Of a stretch of DNA of 64,000 bases, positions 40,440-52,580 are shown in pieces. Position 1 is the first letter of the stretch. The number at the start of each line of letters is the position of its first letter. The notes beneath the pieces were generated by a model that saw only the letters and a list, made by a program, of their open reading frames with translations, had not been told where the DNA came from and made no database searches. The translations under genes and the position numbers were made by a program. Source of the DNA: Brachypodius melanocephalos (taxonomy: Eukaryota > Chordata > Aves > Passeriformes > Pycnonotidae); the NCBI GenBank assembly GCA_013398615.1, contig VZSR01003049.1:1100979-1164978 (forward strand), read 5' to 3'.

Positions 40440-40690
40440 AGGTTTTATAACCTGTTTTGTGGCAAAGTATGTTTATTAATTTCCCCTAATCCCTTAATAT
40501 CTGAGAATTTATCCTTTTAGGCAAACACTAATGAATGCACTATTTGAAAATTATGGCAATCAAAGGGCACAAGTGTGTATGCTAATCAGCCATTATCTTT
40601 CCTTTAAAAAAGCAAATTTAATCCCTCTCCATCATATGTCTGGCTAAACATTTAGATCTAAAGAATGTAACCCCTCATCTATGGAATGTA
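40440..40690. promoter_or_regulatory. Candidate enhancer-like motif cluster
   Basis: Within 250 bp I see TAATCC (OTX/PITX type, about 40487-40492), ATCAAAGG (TCF/LEF type, 40559-40566), a forkhead-like TGTTTAT near 40470, an octamer-like ATGCTAAT near 40580 and GATA-like TTATCT near 40594. Such short motifs are common in AT-rich DNA; only their density suggests a conserved non-coding element. Conservation cannot be judged from one sequence. Confidence 0.2.
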
Positions 40691-41643
40691 ATTCCACATG
40701 AAAAGTTGTGGATAATAGGAGAAAATATTTAAAACCTCAATTTAGAGAGAATGGAAATTAATAAATAGGGGGTTTTTTTAATCTGAGTCATTTACCTTAT
40801 ACGTCCCAGAATGCCTAATTTCAGAAACAGTAATCTGTGTAAATCTTTGACTATGAAATGCTAAATTGTTAGGAAATAAAAACATAAAGAATTTATTTAA
40901 GCCAAGAAATGATTAAAATACTTTAAATACATTCTAGTTTAGATATAATTATGTTTTAATCTATCTGGCTGGCCTTCCTCATATTGAGGTATTATTAAGT
41001 AGGAATTGTTATGAATTTTACATGTGAACGTGCATTTGTGACTCTGCCACCAAAATTTTTTGTTTAATAGACTGGATCATTTAACACAGGGATGTCTAGT
41101 ATTTCTTATGATTTAATTTGTTAAAAGAGTACAAAACATTTATTAAAACACAAAAAGGAGTCTTTCTGGCCTGAAGAAATTTAGTAATTCACAGCTATGC
41201 TCATGTAGAATACAAGCTAAGGTTCTAATTAATGAGATTCAGAATATTTACTTAAATTAGATCAATCAGAGTCAATTACATGAAGTAACTAACAGGCAAT
41301 TTACATGTGAGAAACTAAATGCAATTTGTTGCCAGAAGTAGCTCTGGAGTTGGGAAGGGTTGGGACACTTGAAAAAGATAAGAAGAGGCTTTACCTCTTT
41401 CTAAAAGGACCTTAATCTTTTTGTTTGGGTACAACTCATGTGTGATTGGGATCCCTAGAAAACTAATATCCCTTAGATACTCCTTAAGAACGTTGAGGTG
41501 GTTACATCACATTTGCCTGTTTTCAGTGTATCATAAACCATGATTTGTTTTCAAATGTGCGTGTGAGGTCCTTTATCTTGCTTGTTTTGCCCTGGGTCAG
41601 GTGAGAATCTCTAGAAGAGTTTCTCTTCTTGGAAGAAACCATG
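40691..41643. other. AT-rich non-coding stretch
   Basis: Nothing recognisable. It ends at the start of the LTR-like element. Confidence 0.6.
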
Positions 41644-41814
41644 TGTCTTGGTTTAAGACAATTTAAAGAGGTGGATACTCTAAAATGAGTTACATCCCCT
41701 CGATTTTAACCAATCCCTTTCCACCAATATGAATACAAGTAGATATAAGTGGAAAAAAATGACAATTTAGTGACAAGAAAATGAACAAAGAAAAAAAAAG
41801 GGAATAAATCACTG

Positions 41815-41846
<32 letters not shown>

Positions 41847-42470
41847 AATGGCTAAATCTCAGAAATTCCAGGCGAACAAAGAGACATTCAAAATGCTTGG
41901 GTACTGCCTTTCTAACATGGTGCCCTCCGCTGCCAATCGTGTGTAAGGAGACAAATGGAGAAGGTGTCATCTCCCTCCCCCAGGATGGTGCCCCCCCAGG
42001 CAACCACAGGGTTCAAGAGGCAAAGGGAGAAGATGGTGGACAGAAGGAACCCTCACAGGGAGGGAGGAGCTTACAGACCCGTTCTAGCAGTGGATGAGAA
42101 GCGCCAGGATCTTTGTGGAGTCAGCGCTGCCACCCACAGCTTCCTCCTGCTGCATCCATGGGTGTTGGTGCTGCTGTCCTCAGTGCTGTGCCTGTCAGGA
42201 GGAGGAAACTGAGCTGCTCAAGCACCGAAAACCACTCCAGACCCAGCTCCACATCAGCCAAGCCTGACTGTTTAAAGGAACTGGTACCTCCTGAGCTCGC
42301 GATTCCAAAGGCAGAGATAGATAGAACTGATAGAAAGGGCAACTTCCAAGGCATTCCAGTAAGACCATGCCGAGTTTGTGCAGCTAGCAAAGCCTTTCAA
42401 AATTTGACTTTAAAGAAACAGATAAAGAAGTTTCTGCCCTAGAAAAGACGCAGGTGGCAAGTAAAAAGGT
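41644..42470 (+). mobile_element. LTR-like element of an avian endogenous retrovirus
   Basis: It begins TGTCTTGGTTTAAGACA at 41644, a start shared with common passerine ERV LTRs. An AT-rich first part contains AATAAA at 41803-41808 and a (TA)n tract at 41814-41848. After that the composition changes to GC-richer sequence (about 41920-42300) with short CpG-bearing words. A 109-codon open frame (42113-42442) runs through it but resembles no retroviral protein I know. No gag, pol or env is visible. The right end is uncertain: I see no matching terminal CA with a convincing target-site duplication, and I place it near a splice-donor-like AAG|GTAAGT at 42466-42474. Strand is inferred from the start motif only, since both LTR ends of these families look alike. 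Confidence 0.5.
41814..41848. repeat. (TA)n microsatellite
   Basis: A TA repeat with one TTT interruption, inside the LTR-like element. It may have grown from the element's TATA-like sequence. Confidence 0.9.
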
Positions 42471-42474
42471 AAGT

Positions 42475-43568
42475 TTTAAGGCCTTTTGTTGTCACCTTTT
42501 TGTCACGTTACAATCAGTGAGCGTAACCTTAGGCCCTGATCTAACTTTGTAATTGTTCCTGCCTTGGAGCAGTGACTAGAAAAAATATCCAAACTTCCAG
42601 CCTAATTTATTCTACAGCCCTATGTCCTTTGATGGGAAGACTTGCATTTGCATTCATAACATGAATGCAACACAACAAATTGTAGTGGAAATAAACAAAT
42701 AAATCAGCTCTACGAATGTGTGTAAGATTTTTAAAGAATCTGAAGAACACAGGAATTCACTTATTGGCCCACAGTAAAGGCTCCCATCTCCTACCACCTG
42801 CCACTATCGGTGAGGATCTCCCAGCACCTGTGAATGTAGGTTACATTCCCCACCACCAAAAGGACAAATAGATTCAATCTTCTTAACAGAATAAAGCAGA
42901 AAAAAGTCCCACACAAATGTTTACAAGCTCTATTATATTGGTATACGAGAAATTTTTGTGCAAATACTTTCTCTTAAAGTCACTGGATGGAAAAAAGGAA
43001 AGCAATAATCTGTTAGGCAGATCTACTCAATTAATTTCATTAAAAGTGCCTGTGAAATTTTGCATACTGGATATTCACTTCTTTATTAGAAATATAATTG
43101 AGACTTTCAGAGCTCTCTATTTTTAATCTGAAAATCAGCCATGCCCTGAAATCTATTACAGAAACATTTCTCAGAAAACCATTGGGCCAACAGGAAGAAC
43201 AGACAAATTATGAAAACTGTTGTATAAACTGTCAGTGCAATGATGGATTATTTTGTCTGGTATCATTTTAAGTTACTGAAGATACAGAGATTTGTTTTTT
43301 CCACTAGAAGACTTCTAACTTGCTGGATCTGACTGTAAGGAATTTTTTTTTCTAGTGCCATGTTAAATTCACACAGTTTCTTCTCATGTAAGAAGTCAAA
43401 TTAATTAAAATAATCAGGTAGAGTTACTAGAAGAGGAAGTAGCAAAACATTAACTTATTTCTCAAAGTAATTCTATAGAAATTAGAAAGGAAAGCTTGTG
43501 AAGTTTGTACACTATGCATGTGAAATAAGCATAGCTTTATTTGATGTTTACATCCTTTTTTCTTCCTG
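42475..43568. other. Non-coding stretch
   Basis: Nothing recognisable. I looked for a continuation of the LTR-like element and saw no retroviral primer-binding site or gag-like sequence. Confidence 0.55.
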
Positions 43569-43633
43569 GGTTTGTGGGTTTTTTTTGTTGTTGTTGTTTT
43601 TTTGGTTTTTTTGGTTTGTTTTTTTTTTTTTTT
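43569..43633 (+). repeat. T-rich tract with GTT/GGTTT units
   Basis: About 65 bp of T with regularly spaced G (TTGTTGTTG, then TTTGGTTTTTTTGG) and a final run of 16 T. It ends in CAG at 43634-43636, so it also looks like a strong pyrimidine-tract splice acceptor on the plus strand, or an A-rich tail of a minus-strand insertion. Confidence 0.88.
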
Positions 43634-43638
43634 CAGCG

Positions 43639-43664
43639 GAGAGCGCTATCATTAGATAGCTCTC
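43639..43664. other. Hairpin-forming inverted repeat
   Basis: GAGAGCGCTATC (43639-43650) and GATAGCTCTC (43655-43664) pair over 10 bp around an ATTA loop, with a 2-base GC bulge in the left arm. It follows directly after the T-rich tract. Function unknown. Confidence 0.7.
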
Positions 43665-45209
43665 AGGAACATAGGAAAGGATAAGATCCATTTCAAAGAC
43701 CAATAAATTGCCAGGCCAGTCTATGGTCTTGGGAAATGTTCACCAGTAGGAAGGCAGAAAATCTCACTGAAATTGTTTCTACGCATAGAATACCTTACAT
43801 GAAAGTAAAGCTTATAAAATAAGCCCACCAGCTCTGGACCATGAGCTACATCCATAAACCCCAGTGACAATGGCTGTTGAGAAGGTATTGCCTACATTCC
43901 TAGATGCCTGGTTTCCACAGCTGTCTCCAGATCTTTGGGCTAAATGCATTGGCTCCCTACTTTGTTTATGTAGGGAGGTGTCTCATAACAAGTATATTCA
44001 ACAACAACTTGCCAAGATTCAGACATAGAGCATGAAAACCAGTTGAGTAGAATTGCTATATCTCCTTTATTGTAAAAGTTTCTAATTAGTGCTTCAGAAT
44101 AAAAATAAACATAAGTTTATATTGAGCCTCACTTGTAACACGGAGCCAGGCATTTCTGCAGAGAACTGGTATTTAAAACCTATTTCTCTCCTCAGTTCTT
44201 CACTAATCAGTGTACCCTCTTCTTGATACATACACAGTGGACAAGAGAATTCCTCCAACCACTCAATAAAGCCAGGATTTTTTTATTTATTCTGCTGAAG
44301 AGTGGAAACATTTCGAAAGGGAGGCTTGGGAGTAGTGTATGATCTTAAGTTTCACCCCTGTCTAGGGGGGTGGAGATGTGGGCTTGAAGCACCCAGAGGC
44401 AAACAGTATTCTGCCCATAGCTAAAAGGCTGTTTGGAGAGAGAGGATAATAGTCCACAATCTCCATATTTTTAAAAAGAAGAGAAATGTCAATGTAGACT
44501 TACTGAGTTTGCTTGCTTTTCTTAGCTTTTGCACATATCTGAAGGGTGTATAAATAGGCAAGAGGCACTGTGTGCCTGGACTGAATGTCAAATGCATGTG
44601 GTGCATCATGAGCTCAGATCAGATACTGTAGAATAGATATTTTCTGAGCACATTTCCTTGTGTGTATTTTTCAAGCAAGAGAGATCAAGAACCACTTAGT
44701 TTTCAGATTTGTCTTACAGGGAGGTAAACTTTATGCAGTTATGTCAAGTCTGACAGCCCTGTCACAGCATTTGTGTTCCTGCATAGCTGTGCACTGTCTG
44801 AGAAGCAAGGTAAGCTGCCTGCACAAAAATCCCTTATTCTGTGCCTACTTTGCCAATGATGACTTCCATCAGCTTTAACTTGCAGCTTGCTCATGTCTCT
44901 AGGACACAGCATCCACCTCTCTGCCTGCATTGATGCCTGAACAGCTTTGTATCTTTGCACACACACAGATAAGGATCTCATGGCTCTTCAGAAACCCGTG
45001 TGATCCTCAAGAGCACTATGGGCCTTGCATGTTTGCAGGACTAGGCAGCTATTAATCGGGATGTTCAGGCTCTTCACTTGGGATTGAGATTCAGTTCTGT
45101 TATCTAACCTTTAGCTAAGTCCTGTTTTGGGATCTAGCACTGTGTAATACTGAAGCTGAGTAAATGTTAGATATTCTCATTAAATTATAAAACAATATAA
45201 AGTTTTAAG
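43665..45209. other. Non-coding stretch
   Basis: No gene recognised. It contains the weak exon candidate at 44720-44809, listed separately. Confidence 0.55.
44720..44809 (+). other. Candidate cryptic exon, 90 bp, phase 0
   Basis: Bounded by TGTCTTACAG (ending 44719) and by AGCAAG|GTAAGC (GT at 44810-44811). The 30 codons are open in the frame of 44660-44878, and the exon would start and end on codon boundaries. The peptide is cysteine-containing but matches no family I know. The acceptor's pyrimidine tract is mediocre. Splice-signal inference only. Confidence 0.15.
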
Positions 45210-45440
45210 AGTAGAGTTGAAAAGGAATGGGAAAGATCATGGAGTCCATCCTATGCCTTTAAACCAGGATCAAGTCTAAATGAACCATTTTTAACATTTG
45301 TCAGGAGTGATTTTAAAGTTCATCTGTTGCTGAAATTTTATGACATTTCTGTGCAATCCTATTTCAGAGCTTGGCTGTTCTCACCATAAGAAAATGCTCA
45401 TTATGCTAAACTAAATCTTTAATGTGACTAGAGACTATAT
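45210..45440 (-). mobile_element. Ancient CR1 3' region
   Basis: On the plus strand it reads as the reverse complement of an old CR1 3' end: a 'GGAGTCCATCC' and 'AAACCAGGATCAAGTCTA' start (about 45240-45280), followed by a diverged 'AACCATTTTTAACA' segment and further decayed ORF2-end sequence to about 45440. The terminal octamer repeat is no longer visible. Divergence looks much greater than in the CR1 pieces at 53-59 kb, suggesting an insertion from before the avian radiation. Confidence 0.55.
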
Positions 45441-46949
45441 TCAATAAATTATAGAATTCATATACTTTATCATGCAGATAATTGGTTTTTTGGAATAAGC
45501 TTTGCTTCTTTAAAAAACCTTCAAGTACTTTAATTTTTGTGCATTTCTTTCACACAGGCTTTTTGATGTGATTCAAATTATTTCTTTCAGAAAGTTTCTT
45601 CATTTTATTACTGGAATATTTTCAATAAAATTTACTACTTTATGCCAGTGTATTCTCATAATGTCCACTGTGAGTTTCCTTATCCCAAAATAGATAGACA
45701 AATGCATAACAGGCATTTCAATAACATTTTCATAAATTTCTGAAAGCCTGTTTTAACATCTCCATTTCTTTTCAAATTAGCTGTTATCTAACAGCTGTCA
45801 AAGGGGTTCAAAACTAAGGTCTGATTTATGTACTGAGCCATCTTTTACAGAGTAAGATGAAAAATGGGGTTTTTTCTATCTCACCAATGGTATTACATAT
45901 GTGTACAATTTTCATGCCCATCATCTCCCTCAGAATTTCAAGGAACCTAGTCTGGTAGTCTTTCTTTGTATGAAAGCTGTTTAAGTTTGGACAGACATAT
46001 CTAGTTTCTTTTCTCCTAGGTAGTCCAACAACTATAATGATAGGTCCAAATATTTCCATGTCTTGTTTCTGAAGAAAGCCAGTAGCAAATAATTTGGAAT
46101 ATATGAATTGGGAAAATACAAAATTTTTTTTTTCATTTTTTTGTCCTTTCATGTCACATAAATAAGACTATGGCTCTGCCTGGCCTGCTCTACTTAACTA
46201 ATTTGCTTCATACATTTACTATTTCCATTTATTCGTTTAAACACCACAGCTTTATGAACAAGTTTCACAGTGAAAGTACACGTTTTTCAAAAATAGTTCC
46301 AATTGTTTACATAAAATCTCCTGCCTGGCACCATTCTTGAATACAGCCACTTATTTCATGTTAAGAAGCAATAAATATATTTTCTATGTAAACCCTTTTC
46401 CATGTTTTTTTTTAATTTTTCAGGGTAGTTTACTATATCTTCTCTCATTCAGTTCTTGCACTACAACAATTACTAATTCGAATACCTATTTAGAAGAATG
46501 CAAAGACAATTTCAGTTTCAGTATCTATCTTGCTTATCATCTTGTTATTGTAGTTTTCCTTTTATATTGTCACTTTTTTTGAATAATTTTGTACTTGTTT
46601 CTAGCTTTTTTGTTTTGTTGGGGTTTTTGTTCAATTTTACTTGGTGATTTGAATAAGAGGATAAATAATTTCTGCTATTGCTGTGCCAGAGAAAAATTTT
46701 GTAAATGAAGAATGTGTCAATGGTGTTTTTAAAATGTTATTCCGGTATCTGACTGAAAATTTCAAATGTGAAAATTGATCCTGTAGCAGAAGGATTATAT
46801 ACTTATTATGACTGGTTTTTGCATTCTTTGTTGAACTAACTGTCATTTACTTGAATAAAGGATCACACCATTTGACAAAACAAGTTGAAAATATGTGAGG
46901 TTTTGGTCATTTGAAAGCCATTTATTTCCCTCTTATCTGTAACTCTTTT

Positions 46950-46973
46950 TTATAGTTATAATTGTAACTATAA
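46950..46973. other. Perfect 9-bp inverted repeat
   Basis: TTATAGTTA (46950-46958) and TAACTATAA (46965-46973) flank the 6-base loop TAATTG. It is AT-only apart from one G/C pair in the stem, so it may be chance in this AT-rich context. Confidence 0.7.
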
Positions 46974-49900
46974 CTTAACCTATTAGGTATAAGAACATTC
47001 AAAATGTTACCAATATCAACCAAACTCAATTTCCCACAAAATGAAGAAAACTTGAAAATATCCTTCTCCACTGCTGAATCTTAGAGATAACAGATTTGGT
47101 GTTCCCCTTAGGTTTTTCTAAGACATCCCTGTTAACTTCCTTTGAAAAAGCTCATGGCAGTGCAGGGTTAAACCAACGGGTCTGCAGCCAGTCACACACA
47201 TATTGGATTGTGAATGTGAATATGTGCAAGTGAGAGACACTCCCAGGCAGAAACCCCAATGAATTCATGAATCATTCTAATTCTCAGCCTATGAGGACAA
47301 ATTAACCAGACACCTCACACTCGAGACAGAGTACCAATGCCCCTGACTTTAGCACTGTCCACTTTTCAGTTTTGGAGAAGGGAAGGAAAGGCTACTCCTG
47401 AGGTAACAAAAAGCACTTAGGCAGTATTTAATATTATACATGATGTCCTTCCTTTTGTTCACATAAAAGTGTGCAGAGGACTTTATAAGCTTTGGGGTGA
47501 TTTAGATCATCAGATCCGATGCCTACTAGAAACAAAAGAGACAAATCTGTCCCATTCAGACTCAATATAGCAACAAAGAAGATTTTGGGAGAGAAGTCAA
47601 GATGATCATTCCAATTTCTAGAATATTCACTGGTTTGTTGCCTAATGTAAAGGTGAAACTCAGCTCTAGAAATCCTCCAGCAGGTTACAATTTCTGCTTC
47701 TCTAATTCCTCTCTTTTCACTCCCCACCTGGCTCCAACCCAGAAAATCTTCAATATCGAAAACCTTGTATAATCGGTGTTTACACTATTTGTGTCATAAA
47801 TGGCACAATAAATGAAACAGAACAATATAACTCCTCCAAAGAAAGCTTTCTCTTTACTTATATATCAAAAAGACAATTCTCTGCCTCAATGGGGCTGTAA
47901 TTTGTCTAGTCAGTTCTTGCAGCAAACTTGGAAGACTGCCTATAAATTACCTTGACAATACTCCAGTATTTTTATAGGTGCCAGTGTGTATTAATATTAT
48001 TATATTTAATGTTGAGATCTGCTAGTGTAGATACTTGTCCATTATAATCATGATTTATAATGAATGTTTATGTATAGAGATCTACTTTTTAAAAATATAA
48101 ATTCAGAGCATACAATAGCCTCCTTTATCTAGCAGAGTATTATCATGAAGACCTAATTCTAACAATCTCAAAAAGAAAAGTAATTTTTTTCCAAGACTAC
48201 ACAAGTAGAAAAATATAAATCCTGCATTTTTTAATCTCAGTAAGCCTTTTTCCTAAATTGAATTTCAAACGCAGGGTGTATTACACATGTTCAGAAAAAA
48301 CATCTCTCCAAAGCCATTAAGTAATGAGGGGATTCCATCTCCATTTTCAACTGTTCACAGGTTGTTGAATATGCTGAGAAAATTACATCATCAAATTTGA
48401 GATGGTGTATTAGATTTTAATGGCTTCTTTTTAAAACAATATGAACTAACAGACACTTTTAAAATATTTGCACAATGGACTAAATCACTAGAGTACCTCT
48501 GGTCATTTTTTTAGTATTCTGCTATCCACAAAGCATTAAGTCATTGTAAGGAATAGAGCATATATTAAAGTTTTCATGGGAAATTGATACGAAGAAACAG
48601 TATTTTTAGAATTCTTTTCTAGGTTAATTAACCTGCTGTGAGCAGTCTATGTATGTAAGTAGGAGGCACTTAATCATCCTTCTAAAGCAGAAAGTGCAAG
48701 TTTTGTAACATGCATCCACTTGTCAAAAGCAACCACGCACCTTTGAAGCAAAGCCTTATTTTTAAAGCTGAAAAGATGGACAGCCCTGAGCTCTCCAAGT
48801 GAAAAATAAACCCAAACATACTTCACTTAAATAAAATTAAGTGTCTAAATCTCTGCAACTCCATTCTCATTGCTTTCTACACCTCTACTATTATGAAAAC
48901 TTCCAGCATAAGAAGGGCAAATCGGAAATATTCACTGGTTTATTAGAGAATGGAAATGCCCTTAGCTTATTGCCTAATTTACCATGTAACAGGATTAATG
49001 TATCTTTTTGTACCTCATGATGTTGGCATAGACAAAAATAGTACACAGATGTGTTTATTAGGATTTGAGGGAAATCTCTGAAAATACCAGTGGCATCTGC
49101 CTTCAAGGTGTGGGTGGATTATATTCATAAAAGTTACATATGCTCAAATAAATAAAAATCACATTTCATATAAGCTTCTGAATTTAAAGTTTTAGTATTT
49201 TAGCATTCCTGAATTTCTGTACAAAATCCTATTATCACTATGGAAAGAAACACCAGCCTTATTTTCCTTCAGGTCTCATAAACCCTCTGTAAGGATGGTG
49301 ATGACATACATAACTCCAAGGCACTGTCTAAGATAAGATGCAACTGGACAAATAGATACAGAAAATATGACTTTTAGAATGTGAAAAGCAGAAAGAAATG
49401 CTCAGGTACCATACACTTTTAAATGCAATCTCCTATATTGCAGAATGAATTTATTATTTATTAAATACTACAGCTGAGACGTCAAAAAGGTTAGAGGTCT
49501 AATTTTGATAAGTGACATTGAGACAAATGAACCCATGTATTTGACTTCTCATCTACCTAAAATCTACCCTGCATTACCTCTTGCAAACTTAAAATACCAG
49601 AAAAGGGTAATTATTACAAACGCAAGGGCATGGATAAGTAGAGTGTCTGCTATCTTACACACACTAAGTGTCAGAGAGGAAAGATTGAAAGTACTGACTA
49701 CAACAACTGATTCTCATCCTTACAGAACTTTGCAAATACTGAATAATGAATATGATTTCTGTAGTGATAACATTACGTCTCTCCTATCCATTTTTCATTA
49801 AAAAGTGGTACCTGGAAGAATTTCAGGGGTACTGGATGCCACAATCCTTGTAGCCACAAAGTCCTACACAATAATGAGGGAGATTTTTTGTCTGAACAGG

Positions 49901-52544
49901 TGACTTACCTTGTTTTCCTTCAGTGGCAATACATTTCTTTTACTGGACAACTCCATTGGTATATACCTTAAATTACTTAATTTCTATTTTCTTAAAACTA
50001 CAGGATTATTCAGACACTAAAGAGTATCTGAATATTCAAAACACAAGCTTAGTCACAAAATTACTAATAAACTCCAGACACTGACTGGAAATTTTCCTGA
50101 AGAAGCCTACGAATTATTTTTTCTTGATTTCATTTGGTTTAGTCTTCTTTAGTTTTGAAAAGATTTGCATAAATATTGTTTTGCACTCAGTCATGGAACA
50201 CCTCATTTTCTTTAGACTGCATTTTCTTCTGTGATATACTAATAGGAATTTTTAAAAGTCATGCATATTAATCTTAAATTTATTAATTTCAATTACTGAG
50301 AATTAAATTTAAGGGTTTTCAGATGAGTGGAAACTAATTAACTAGTGTTAAATATTCTGTTTGGATGAACTGCTAAGTAGTACCTGTCAATAACAGACTT
50401 TGATTTGTTTGTTCCATGGAAGTATATTTTGCATCAATAAAATCTTCAGCTCAATAAAGTGCAAACATGTTCCAGAAATACTATATAATGAAAATATATA
50501 TTCTCAAAACAAATCAATCTTCATAAATTCATTTCTCAAAAAATATGGAATGCCTCAAATTCCCCCCACATGACTTGAATGTCTTTGCTGATTTTTATTC
50601 CAGTGATGCTAGAGGCTTCTCTTATAAAAATAAAACATTCTTGAACTTTAAGAAATTGCCAAATTTTATATCAGTATTGGAGTATGGAGAGGCAATCATG
50701 CAGACACAAATGAAGGTGGGGTATTTTGAAGGAGAAATGGGCGAGAGAGACCTGAAACATCAGAAGATCAGCCCAAACATCATATTTTAGACAACTCTAC
50801 TCTGAATCTCATATTGGTAATTAATATAGGATTAAGAATTAAATAAAATAGGAATAAATAACAATCTGTTTAGATTTTTTTTTTCCTAAGATATGGAGAA
50901 AAGCTCATCTAAAATTAAACCCAAAAGTATCTTTCCATCTTGTTCTAAACAAGAATGAGAGTTTCCTAAAATTGTAAAGAAACATATAGCAGAAAGAATA
51001 ACAATGTCCATTGAGTCATTGTTTTCTGTGACCAAAATATCAGTAAGCATTTTTCCCAAAGGTGTGGATTAATATTATGACATTTTCATTTGTGCCTCAA
51101 AATAATGAGAACTTCTTTCAGGAGAAAAAAATATAATCCTTTGGGGAAAAAAAGAAAAGAAATATTAAGATATGACTTGATAATGCAAATCAAAGAATAT
51201 TTTCATCCAATTAAACTTCTACCTCTGTGTTCTGCCAAGATGAATTTCACTTACATGTGTTGCATCACAGTCTGGAATCCTTGTCATCATACATCCTGTG
51301 CTTAATGCTGGAGCAGGAGCAACAGCCAGGGATATCATTTGCAGTACCCAGTGCCATAATTTTCCTCTGCATCTTTCCCAGAAGAAAGGAGCTCACTTCT
51401 CTTGTAGGTGCTTTTGTGTACCAGAAATAGCTGCTTATGCAAATAGATTTTCACAGTGGATTTTCCTTATTTTCCCTAAAAACAGGATCAGATATGATCT
51501 ACATAAGCAATCAGCCATTATATTAACTAATCATAGAAGGCAGAACATTTTCACTTACTACAATGTAAATGATCCTGAGTGAAGTTTCATTATGTATAGA
51601 GCATAAACTCCAAATGCCAACTTGCTAAGCCCCAGTGTTTTTGTGAAGTTTCCTTAAGGCAAATTCTATTCCCTTGTCTTCTAAATCAGCCTGAATGCAT
51701 GGAGCACCAGATATTTTCATTTTATTATTGTCCAGTTCTAGTGTCCTGATTCTAGCACGTTGTTGATCAATGCCATGTCATTCCCCAGCCATATATGGCA
51801 AATATTTTCAGGTTTTCCACTGACAAAATTGTTAGGTAGTTCATTTTGTAGACATGTATTTTATTAATTAGACTTAGTTGTGAATGAAAATATTGCATTG
51901 ATATCATTTAATGGGATCATAATTAGAAAAAAATAGCAGAATTTTAGGGGAGAAATGTCTACTTCGAGAATGAGAGTGTGATTAATCTTTCTTCAATATA
52001 TGAGATCAGTGCATGATGTGACATTGGAAGGAAAAATAGGTACTCCTTATTACAGACAACCAAACCACAGATTAGAAACTAAATGGGGACTCCCAAAATT
52101 TCCTTTTTCAATAGTAAAGGCTAAAGTAAAAGTTTAACAGAATCTGAGAGAAATCACTCTTGTTTATGTTTTATTTTCAAACAAAATCTTTAATCAAGAT
52201 TAAAGACCTGTGTATCAAGATTACATTTTGGTTTTATTAACATGAGAAAGATTGAACCAGTTGTTCTGTCTCAGTCAAAGGGCAGCAGTAGTTTCAAAAA
52301 TATGGTTATTTAAACATCAAAAAGTACCAATAAAGTAAATTCAATGTATAGCAAATAGATCAAATTTACTCCAATGTCCAGTTGTCCTTTTTTCCTTTCT
52401 TGTCTAATTATTGAAGAAAGAAATATTTTAGTTGCATCCATCTGCACTAATGAAATAGGGCTACTAGCAAGCAAGTGAAATGGTCATAATGACAGTGTAA
52501 TGTCTTTTTCAGCAAAAAAAAATATTTTTGATAATTTTTTTATC

Positions 52545-52580
52545 AGCATCCTTGATTTTTTTAGCATCCTTGATGCTTTG
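52545..52580 (+). repeat. 18-bp imperfect tandem duplication
   Basis: Copies at 52545-52562 and 52563-52580 share AGCATCCTTGAT and then differ. A simple local slippage duplication. Confidence 0.75.

Noticed and set aside
42113..42442. 109-codon plus-strand frame as a retroviral protein gene
   Set aside because: It lies inside an LTR-like element and shows no gag, protease, polymerase or envelope motif that I recognise.
45826..46152. 108-codon minus-strand open frame
   Set aside because: Lys/Phe/Ile-rich chance-type composition and no recognisable motif.
47434..47727. 97-codon minus-strand open frame
   Set aside because: No recognised family and no supporting splice or promoter context.
49505..49801. 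98-codon plus-strand open frame as an exon
   Set aside because: No convincing acceptor or donor at its edges and no known domain.
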